Notes under the pieces: model-generated | What the model saw: the letters and a program-made list of their open reading frames with translations, nothing else | The model's database searches: none | Told to the model about the DNA's origin: nothing | Assembly: GCA_027083045.1 (NCBI GenBank) | Contig: JALWQP010000085.1 | Span: forward strand, 1 to 5,176 | Direction: 5' to 3' | Origin: Desulfurococcales archaeon | GTDB lineage: Archaea; Thermoproteota; Thermoprotei_A; Sulfolobales; Desulfurococcaceae | DNA: 5,176 bases | Shown: positions 1 to 4,094 of the stretch, piece by piece | Layout: every line of letters starts with the position of its first letter | How positions within the stretch are numbered: the first letter of the stretch is position 1 | Position numbers and translations under genes: made by a program

Positions 1-727
1 TCGTCCTCGCCCTGGAGCCGCGGCGGTCCCCGATCCTGATCCCGGCCGCCGCCCCACTTCTCAACTTGTTTTCTTCCGTGTTCGCCAAGATTTTCTCGAT
101 GGTCTGTGAGACTTTGAGCGCATTCCTAGTGTTCAATAATAATACTCGTGTATCCTCGACCAGCCTCCTAGCGACATCTACCTTGTGTCTTAGCCCAGGC
201 ACTAGGGCGTCGGGATAGTTCAGCTTTCGTAGCCACAAGTATATAGTCTCCATAACATTGACATATTCGTTGGCCTCATCTATTCTTGCTTCATTGAGGA
301 GCATTATGACGTGCCTCCTCAGCTCCCCAATCACGTCTCCGAGCCCCTGCAGATACGGTACATAATGTATATCAAGCTCCTTGTAGCTAGGCATATTCTT
401 CTCAACGATCAAGCTATACGATATCCTCGCCTCAGCATATTCAGATACACTATTATAGACGAGCCCGCTATAATAGAGGTCCGGGTGTTCCCGCAGCAAA
501 TCCTTCAATGTAGACACAAGGTGTGAGGCCGCCTCAATATTCTTACGTGCATCCTCATACCTCCTAAGATGAATCATCCTGACAGCCTCGGTACTGAGCC
601 GGAGAATATCCCGGGTAATCCTGATAGTTTCCTCGCGAACCTCATCCTTCACGGCCAAAGCATTATCAATCTCCTCAATATCACGGGACAAAACACGATC
701 AATATTCTCAGAAAACAAGGACCCCAT
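1..727 (-). CDS. Translin/TRAX-family RNA-binding protein, probable ribonuclease (3' end outside window)
   Basis: Reading from the ATG at 727 leftward gives 242 codons with no stop before the window edge. The protein is almost entirely helical, as expected for translin. Near residues 124-138 it has the family signature Y-LQGLGDVIGELRR. The acidic residues shown to be catalytic in human TRAX (pattern EYxEA, and D-x3-E inside the DLTGEL motif) have matches here: E96 and E99 in SEYAEA, D131 and E135 in GDVIGEL. By family knowledge such proteins form oligomeric shells that bind and cut RNA; activity here is inferred. The usual archaeal length is about 200 residues, so the stretch after about residue 205 is a C-terminal extension, ending in a Gly/Arg-rich basic tail (RIGDRRGSRAR). 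The gene is divergent from tRNA-Tyr, with a TATA-like box about 40 bp upstream of the ATG. No better start is visible. Confidence 0.9.
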   Translation of the reverse strand, partial: MGSLFSENIDRVLSRDIEEIDNALAVKDEVREETIRITRDILRLSTEAVRMIHLRRYEDARKNIEAASHLVSTLKDLLREHPDLYYSGLVYNSVSEYAEARISYSLIVEKNMPSYKELDIHYVPYLQGLGDVIGELRRHVIMLLNEARIDEANEYVNVMETIYLWLRKLNYPDALVPGLRHKVDVARRLVEDTRVLLLNTRNALKVSQTIEKILANTEENKLRSGAAAGIRIGDRRGSRART

Positions 728-762
728 AATAGACACCAACACGATACAATAGAATAGACCAC

Positions 763-774
763 AAAAATATAAAT
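763..774. promoter_or_regulatory. AT-rich TATA-like element between translin gene and tRNA-Tyr
   Basis: On the minus strand this reads ATTTATATTTTT, with a GGG just upstream that could be part of a BRE. It lies about 40 nt before the translin ATG, which would give a short leader of about 10-15 nt. On the plus strand AAATATAAAT is centred near 770, about 37 nt before tRNA position 1, giving a short 5' leader for RNase P. The same AT block may therefore serve both directions. This is inferred from spacing only. Confidence 0.45.
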
Positions 775-806
775 CCCACCATAAGACTAGAACAGTAATG
801 GGCGGT

Positions 807-964
807 CCCGCGGTAGCTCAGCGGCAGAGCGCCCGGCTGTAGTGGGGAAGCCGAGCCCCCCACCCGCCATACCGGCCCGTGAATAATTGGGCCTGGATGA
901 AGGCGGGACGGCGTGGCTCGCAGATACCGGGTGGTCGGGGGTTCAAGTCCCCCCCGCGGGACCA
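807..964 (+). tRNA. tRNA-Tyr (GTA anticodon) with an 83-nt intron and encoded CCA
   Basis: Exon 1 is 807-842 and exon 2 is 926-964. The acceptor stem 807-813 / 954-960 (CCCGCGG/CCGCGGG) pairs perfectly and begins with C1-G72, the archaeal/eukaryotic tyrosine identity pair. T8 A9, the D stem GCTC/GAGC (816-819/827-830) with GG at 823-824, and the T arm GGGGG-TTCAAGT-CCCCC (937-953) are all canonical. The anticodon stem CCCGG/CCGGG (832-836/927-931) closes a loop C-T-G-T-A-G | A, placing anticodon GTA at 839-841. The variable loop is 5 nt (932-936), the short form typical of archaeal tRNA-Tyr. The discriminator is A961, followed by an encoded CCA. A T-run (969-972) just after the gene may end transcription. 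Confidence 0.97.
843..925 (+). other. tRNA-Tyr intron at position 37/38 with bulge-helix-bulge splice sites
   Basis: The splice sites follow from a bulge-helix-bulge motif. The 4-bp central helix is 837-840 (CTGT) with 920-923 (GCAG, one G-U). The 3-nt bulges are AGT 841-843 and ATA 924-926, each cut between its second and third base by the archaeal EndA endonuclease. The helix on the intron side of the 5' bulge is weak (844-846 with 917-919), so the motif is somewhat relaxed. The intron is long for this site and highly structured: CCCGCC 863-868 pairs with GGCGGG 902-907, and GGCCC 874-878 with GGGCC 889-893. GAGCC 853-857 can pair with GGCTC 915-919, while TGGGG 843-847 could instead pair with CCCCA 858-862. 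Confidence 0.9.
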
Positions 965-1055
965 TATATTTTAGTTCGGGTCCCTCTCCTCAAGCTTTCT
1001 CGCCTCTTAGGAATTTACAGATTGTTATTAATCTGTTGACGACTATAACGCTTTA

Positions 1056-1063
1056 CTTATAAT
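1056..1063 (+). promoter_or_regulatory. TATA-like box for the 1108/1156 membrane-protein transcript
   Basis: CTTATAAT lies about 27 bp before a predicted transcription start near 1086. That would give a leader of about 20 nt to the ATG at 1108, or about 70 nt to the ATG at 1156. The 9-mer TAATCTGTT occurs at 1029-1037 and again at 1060-1068, overlapping this box; the copies are 31 bp apart, about three helical turns. Confidence 0.4.
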
Positions 1064-1107
1064 CTGTTACTATACTCTTGATGTTCTCTCCTATACTGGT
1101 GTAGTTA

Positions 1108-1155
1108 ATGCCTAGAGAAGTTAGAGTTCTAGCGGTTGAGAACAGGGCTTGGTAG
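1108..1155 (+). CDS. 15-residue mini-ORF abutting the membrane-protein start
   Basis: The frame ATG...TAG encodes MPREVRVLAVENRAW. Its TAG stop is followed with no gap by the ATG at 1156, in the same frame. No Shine-Dalgarno sequence is evident before 1156, so translation could pass from this peptide to the membrane protein by reinitiation, or the ATG at 1156 could be reached independently. It may be a short leader peptide, the remains of a longer N-terminus split by a stop codon, or chance. The evidence is position and frame only. Confidence 0.25.
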   Translation: MPREVRVLAVENRAW

Positions 1156-1542
1156 ATGCAACCACTGTTCAGCTTTCCGTTTATAGGGGATCTCGGTGTC
1201 CGTCAGGTATTGCAGCTCCTAGCCTACACCACCCCGGTAATGCTGGTATTAACGGTTTCACTTGTAGCAGGGCTCAGCACAGGGTTCCAGGCCCCCACGT
1301 CCTCGGCTTTCTCGAGCCTCCCAGGCTTCAGCCTCAGTATAGGGCGTTTCGACAAAGCAGTCCTAAGTGAAATAAGGACATCGACCCTGCTAGCCTCAAT
1401 ATCCCTAGCAGTCCTGACCAGCAAGACCATAGATTTCACCGTGAAGAACACGCTCCGAGCAGTAATAGTCATAGTGATAACCATTGCCTCGTTCAGCTTC
1501 CTGCAACCACTAGCTGAGGAGATTACCAAGACGCTAGTCTAG
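1156..1542 (+). CDS. Small predicted membrane protein, function unknown
   Basis: The product has 128 residues and no family that I recognise. Hydrophobic segments lie at about 18-40 (VLQLLAYTTPVMLVLTVSLV), a weaker one at about 76-90 (STLLASISLAVL), and 103-120 (AVIVIVITIASFSFLQPL), suggesting two or three membrane helices. A Ser/Gly-rich stretch (about 41-62) and a charged connector (about 63-75, with K, E, R) lie between the first and second. There is no cleavable signal peptide or metal-binding motif. ATG 1156 is the first possible start because a TAG immediately precedes it in frame. The gene is separated from tRNA-Tyr by about 190 nt and faces the minus-strand frame ending at 1562, so it appears monocistronic. 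C- and A-ending codons and roughly 53% G+C (counted over 1381-1440) resemble the left part of the window. Confidence 0.7.
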   Translation: MQPLFSFPFIGDLGVRQVLQLLAYTTPVMLVLTVSLVAGLSTGFQAPTSSAFSSLPGFSLSIGRFDKAVLSEIRTSTLLASISLAVLTSKTIDFTVKNTLRAVIVIVITIASFSFLQPLAEEITKTLV

Positions 1543-1561
1543 CGGGAATAGTTTAAACACG

Positions 1562-1906
1562 TTATCCCTTACATGTACGAGCATGAATTTTCGTGGGTCT
1601 CCTTTTGGGCCATGGAATATATTCTTTTTCCCTGAAGTAGTGTTTAAAGAACACGTGCCTGAGCTCTGAGCAGTTTCTCCAGAACGAATCCGTTATCTCC
1701 ACGCTTATACGATACTTATCCTCAATGATTAGCTCGACGTAGCTCCAAGTTCTGCTGAACAAGGTGTCTCTACCGCGCCTTCCTATCCTTATCCCATAGG
1801 TGAACCTGCTCCAGTCACGGTTTTCCCTTCGTGCTTCGCCCTTCCAGGCTGTAGCTATGGCTACATACTCGTGATCCGTGGAAAAGCCGTTTGGTTCACA
1901 TTTAAA
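1562..1906 (-). pseudogene. Start-less reading frame, probable 5'-truncated gene of unknown function
   Basis: The frame is open for 114 codons from just after a TGA (1907-1909) to a TAA at 1562-1564. It contains no ATG or GTG start; a TTG at 1762 would give a 66-residue protein. The sequence before that TTG reads like natural protein too (EYVAIATAW, DWSRFTYGIRIGRRGRDT), so the real product was probably longer and has lost its 5' end. The C-terminal half is rich in aromatic and basic residues (FFKHYFREKEYIPWPKRR), with alternating strand-like segments (YVELIIED, YRISVEIT). I do not recognise the family. The break lies only about 10 nt after the end of the nucleotidyltransferase gene, where base composition also changes sharply. 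Alternatives are a real short gene using TTG, or a start lost to a single indel. Confidence 0.5.
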
Positions 1907-1916
1907 TCATATACTT

Positions 1917-2522
1917 TTATATGAAATCTGTTTTGGCTAGTATTATGTGTTTTATCTTGTATTCTACTCTTAGTTTTTGCATGATTAGTTCTAGTGGTGG
2001 CCATTTCGTGTATTCTATCATGAATACTCCGGGCCCTAATCTTATTCCTCCCATTTTTTCTATGAGTCCTCGTGCTCTCATCTTGTGGCCTCTTTGAATG
2101 ACTGTTGTGCCGGTGAGTTTTCTTCGGTGTTCTGGTGGTGCTCTATATTTTATGATTAGGTATGGTTTGTATTTTGGGGGTGCTGTCTTGACTGGTTCTG
2201 ATGCTGGGGACTGGTAGAGTAGTAGGCCTTCTAGTAGGGCATTAAGATATAGTTTCTTCTCGGGCTCAGTTAGTTCGTCTGGTGAAATAGCTACTGGTTG
2301 AAGTATTGATAGTCCTTTTTCAGCCCCTATTCTCATAGTTTTTTCCTCGCATATTCTCGGGTCCTCCGATACTATTAGGAGGTCTACATCGCTCTTAGGA
2401 CCCGCATCTCCGCGGGCGTAGCTACCGTAGAGTATGACTTGGTATACGTTTCTGCATTCTCGGATTATTTCCTTGGTTATCTCTCGGAGGATCCCTATCA
2501 ATATGTTGGTGGGGAGACTCAT
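1917..2522 (-). CDS. MNT-type nucleotidyltransferase with extra C-terminal domain, partner of the HEPN protein
   Basis: The product has 201 residues. Residues 1-104 form a minimal nucleotidyltransferase of the pol-beta superfamily, with the signature GSYARGDAGPKSDVDLLIV: G33, S34 and the metal-binding D45 and D47 in the GSx10DxD spacing. A third acidic residue on the later strand (LSILQPVAIS, 71-80) is not evident. The domain ends with the usual ALLEGLLLY helix. After a proline-rich linker (105-118), residues 119-201 are extra to the minimal family. By eye they give a strand (PYLIIKYR), a helix (about 146-157), a strand pair (GGIRLGPGVFMIEY), a helix (PLELIMQKLRVEY) and a strand (IKHIILAK). 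The ATG overlaps the HEPN stop as ATGA, implying co-translation. In characterised MntA-HepT pairs the NTase AMPylates and silences the HEPN toxin; this role is inferred. Confidence 0.85.
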   Translation of the reverse strand: MSLPTNILIGILREITKEIIRECRNVYQVILYGSYARGDAGPKSDVDLLIVSEDPRICEEKTMRIGAEKGLSILQPVAISPDELTEPEKKLYLNALLEGLLLYQSPASEPVKTAPPKYKPYLIIKYRAPPEHRRKLTGTTVIQRGHKMRARGLIEKMGGIRLGPGVFMIEYTKWPPLELIMQKLRVEYKIKHIILAKTDFI

Positions 2523-2908
2523 TCTGTGCCGCCCTTTAATGATTCCTTTATATTCTCCAAAGCCTCTTTGGCGAGTTCTAGGGATCTCCTTGCTAGTTCT
2601 CCGTTCTCTAATAGATATGTGCTCCTCTTATAGATCCTCGTTAGCTCATCGAATATTGATAGGAGTCTGTATGGTATTTTTCCCTGGTGGATCATTCGTG
2701 TTATCCAGCTCCTCCTACGGCCGTGGGTGTTGAGTAAATTTGCTTCTTCTGGGGTATAGTAGTATGAGAGAGCCATGATCATGTGTTCTAATGCTCTATG
2801 AGCTAGTAGCGGTACTGCTTCTGGTGATTCATCTAGGATTTTCTCGGCTGATCTTAGGAATCTCTCAGCGGCTTCCAAGTATTTTCTCCACTGTTCCAAT
2901 ATTCTCAA
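2519..2908 (-). CDS. HEPN-domain protein, likely toxin or complex partner of the nucleotidyltransferase
   Basis: The product has 129 residues, all-helical, with the layout of archaeal HEPN proteins found beside minimal nucleotidyltransferases. An N-terminal helix (EQWRKYLEAAERFLRSAEKIL) is followed by the HRALEHMIMALSYYY helix, a His in a turn (H62), then a helix with IYKRSTYLLENGE resembling the YxxxRY segment of this family, and a long C-terminal helix. The ribonuclease motif R-x4-6-H of classical HEPN toxins is not visible; the nearest are R71-x2-H74 and R38-x3-H42. The likely start is TTG 2908, since a TAA lies in frame two codons upstream; TTG 2899 is an alternative. An ATG at 2912 is out of frame. 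With a TATA-like box centred near 2937, the mRNA would be leaderless. The gene overlaps the NTase by 4 nt. Confidence 0.8.
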   Translation of the reverse strand: MRILEQWRKYLEAAERFLRSAEKILDESPEAVPLLAHRALEHMIMALSYYYTPEEANLLNTHGRRRSWITRMIHQGKIPYRLLSIFDELTRIYKRSTYLLENGELARRSLELAKEALENIKESLKGGTE

Positions 2909-2910
2909 CC

Positions 2911-2963
2911 ATTATGTGTTTAGGACATAATATTATTTAAATATTATGCCCTTAAAACATAAT
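2911..2963 (-). promoter_or_regulatory. Paired operator dyads over the HEPN/NTase promoter
   Basis: Two copies of ATTATG-N9-CATAAT occur, at 2911-2931 and 2943-2963, identical in arms and spacing and exactly 32 bp apart (about three helical turns). The two inner arms form a third dyad, CATAATATT-N5-AATATTATG (2926-2948), whose centre is the minus-strand TATA-like TTTAAATAA (2933-2941). A transcription start is expected near 2910, so dyad one covers the start site and dyad two lies over or just upstream of the BRE. This is the geometry of a repressor array that would block TBP/TFB. The binder is unknown; the AbrB-like gene just upstream is the nearest candidate. Confidence 0.6.
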
Positions 2964-2968
2964 ATCTA

Positions 2969-3418
2969 TTATATCTCGGCGAAAGGCTCCAGCACTACCC
3001 TTTTTCCATCACTATATATTTTGACTAATCGATACTTATCCAGGCCAGTCTTCTCTACTAGTTCCCAGGGTATGTTTACCCTGTACTGTCCCCGCCCTTT
3101 GATCGGCTTCACGATGTAGTAGTCTATACGCTTGACCACCAGCTTATCGTCCTGAACCGTTACTAGGACCCGCTCTCCTTCTTTGAAGGGGGCTTTATCC
3201 TCACCAATATACAGTCTCAGCTTCCCCCTCCCCACATCTACTACCCTGGCTGGGCCCATGCCCCGTCTAAGCACAATCTTATCACTGGTCATCAACACTA
3301 TTTCCAAGGAGCCCGGCTTCATGCCAAGATGAGCCACTGCGTCTCTAGGAATATTGATTAGAAGCTGTCTCCCCAGCTTCTTAACCTTAACATCACCAAG
3401 AGGCTTAGAATAGTCCAT
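2969..3418 (-). CDS. AbrB/MazE-like (swapped-hairpin) protein with three tandem units, probable transcription regulator
   Basis: The product has 149 residues, built from three similar blocks of about 40-45. Unit 1 (10-52) has VKVKKLGRQLLINIPRDAV then GMKPGS-EIVLM-DKIVLRR. Unit 2 (57-98) has RGKLRLYIGEDKAPF, KEGERVLVTVQDDKLVVKR. Unit 3 (101-146) has VKPIKGRGQYRVNIPWELV, DKYRLVKIYSDGKRVVLEPF. The pattern of basic strand, (N)IP, helix, (P)G, strand and KIVL/VVLEP strand is that of SpoVT/AbrB-type DNA-binding domains, which usually occur singly and dimerise. ATG 3418 is preceded by GGAG (3426-3429) at a 7-nt spacing, fixing the start. It is upstream of and codirectional with the HEPN/NTase pair, with a 60-nt gap filled by the dyads. 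The gene is G/C-richer (55% over 3061-3120) than the pair (about 43%), so it may have a different origin. DNA binding is inferred. Confidence 0.8.
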   Translation of the reverse strand: MDYSKPLGDVKVKKLGRQLLINIPRDAVAHLGMKPGSLEIVLMTSDKIVLRRGMGPARVVDVGRGKLRLYIGEDKAPFKEGERVLVTVQDDKLVVKRIDYYIVKPIKGRGQYRVNIPWELVEKTGLDKYRLVKIYSDGKRVVLEPFAEI

Positions 3419-3425
3419 TTCTCAA

Positions 3426-3429
3426 CTCC
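3426..3429 (-). promoter_or_regulatory. Ribosome binding site of the AbrB-like gene
   Basis: GGAG on the minus strand lies 7 nt before ATG 3418 and supports that start. The AT-rich stretch behind it (3431-3443, containing ATTATATAAT) is too close to be the TATA box of a leadered transcript. A TAAAATT near 3463-3470 is better placed. Confidence 0.55.
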
Positions 3430-3558
3430 ATATATTATATAATGATTATGAAGTGATATTGGAATTTTACTCCTAAGACACTTTAGTAAATAATAATTGC
3501 CAAAACACATAGATCCTATAAGAAGATCCGAGGCTCTTTTGTGTGTAAACAGATATGG

Positions 3559-3742
3559 CTAGACCTTTGGATCAGTTGCTACTGTTATTGATTCATAAGG
3601 AGGACTGTATACTTTTTCAATGTATGGTTTTATTACTTGTACATCCGGTAGTATATTGTTTGCTAGTATTAGGGCTAAGGATAGAAGGCATTCATTCCTT
3701 TTACTATCTATGAATACGAATATCTCTTTTTATCCTCATCAT
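3559..3742 (-). pseudogene. Small gene of unknown function with an apparent 1-nt frameshift
   Basis: A start-less frame (3559-3729, 56 codons plus TAG) reads like real protein: EIFVFIDSKRNECL, then a hydrophobic helix (LSLALILANNILP), a strand (VQVIKPYI) and a Pro/Tyr turn (SPPYESITVATDPKV). A tandem ATG ATG (3737-3742) lies just upstream in another frame. The two frames meet at a run of five A (plus-strand T at 3727-3731). Removing one A joins them into a 60-residue protein starting MMRIKEIFVFID. A TATA-like GTATTAAA (about 3768-3776) is placed for a nearly leaderless start. The possibilities are a decayed gene, programmed slippage, or a sequencing error. I do not recognise the family. Confidence 0.45.
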
Positions 3743-4083
3743 ATTATCGAGAACCAATTAATATAGTTTAATACAGTTTAATCAGCACTTCTTTCTTCCT
3801 AGCTAATTTCCTAGCTTTATTTGTAAGATTAGTGTTTGGTCCACGGCTAAGCACAGATTTACTATGATGATGCACGCTCTTTTAATTAATTCTATACTGC
3901 TCTAGACGTTATCCTCTGCTTACCCTTTTAAGCTCTGTAATTAATTTTCCTTACCCCTCTTAGCTATTAAGCCGATCTTACCTACACAGTTGCGTTGTTA
4001 GGATAAGCTCTAGTTAGAGTTTAGAAAGCCTCGATTAAACATGAAAGATATTCAGAATAAGAGTTAAAGTCAACTATATAATT

Positions 4084-4090
4084 GGGAGAG
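4084..4090 (+). promoter_or_regulatory. Ribosome binding site of the creatininase-family gene
   Basis: GGGAGAG contains GGAG (4085-4088) ending 6 nt before ATG 4095, which supports that start. TATATAATT at 4075-4083 is too close to the ATG to be the TATA box for a leadered mRNA. GATTAAAC (4033-4040) would fit better. Confidence 0.55.
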
Positions 4091-4094
4091 CATT

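Larger units (their letters stand above)
3419..4094. other. 676-nt AT-rich intergenic region with gene remnants
   Basis: No intact gene of normal size is visible on either strand. The region contains the promoter zone of the AbrB-like gene, the frameshifted small gene at 3559-3742, and upstream of that a 35-codon minus-strand frame from GTG 3875 to TAA 3768 with a basic tail (NLTNKARKLARKKEVLIKLY), which may be another remnant or chance. AGTTTAAT is repeated 10 bp apart at 3765-3772 and 3775-3782. A short dyad CTCTA-GT-TAGAG lies at 4008-4019. From 3880 to 4060 stops are dense in the frames I read and nothing coding can be supported. Confidence 0.6.

Noticed and set aside
807..964. tRNA-Tyr as an integration site with a duplicated 3' end
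   Set aside because: I found no second copy of the tRNA 3' segment in this window; it could only be tested outside it.
708..965. Minus-strand frame starting VPRGGLEPPT
   Set aside because: It is the antisense reading of the tRNA-Tyr gene, a well-known spurious translation pattern.
1061..1197. Minus-strand open stretch of about 45 codons (ALFSTARTLTSLGINY)
   Set aside because: It has no start codon, overlaps the membrane-protein 5' end and its promoter, and has no upstream signals; it may be a remnant but cannot be supported.
1224..1529. 101-codon minus-strand frame opposite the membrane protein
   Set aside because: The plus-strand frame has clear membrane segments and a plausible start; the opposite frame is its mirror with no coherent fold.
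2434..2733. Plus-strand frames opposite the NTase and HEPN genes
   Set aside because: They are shadows of two recognised, translationally coupled minus-strand genes.
3864..3870. ATGATGA resembling a C/D-box sRNA box C (also minus strand at 3736-3742)
   Set aside because: No CTGA box D or D' occurs at a suitable distance.
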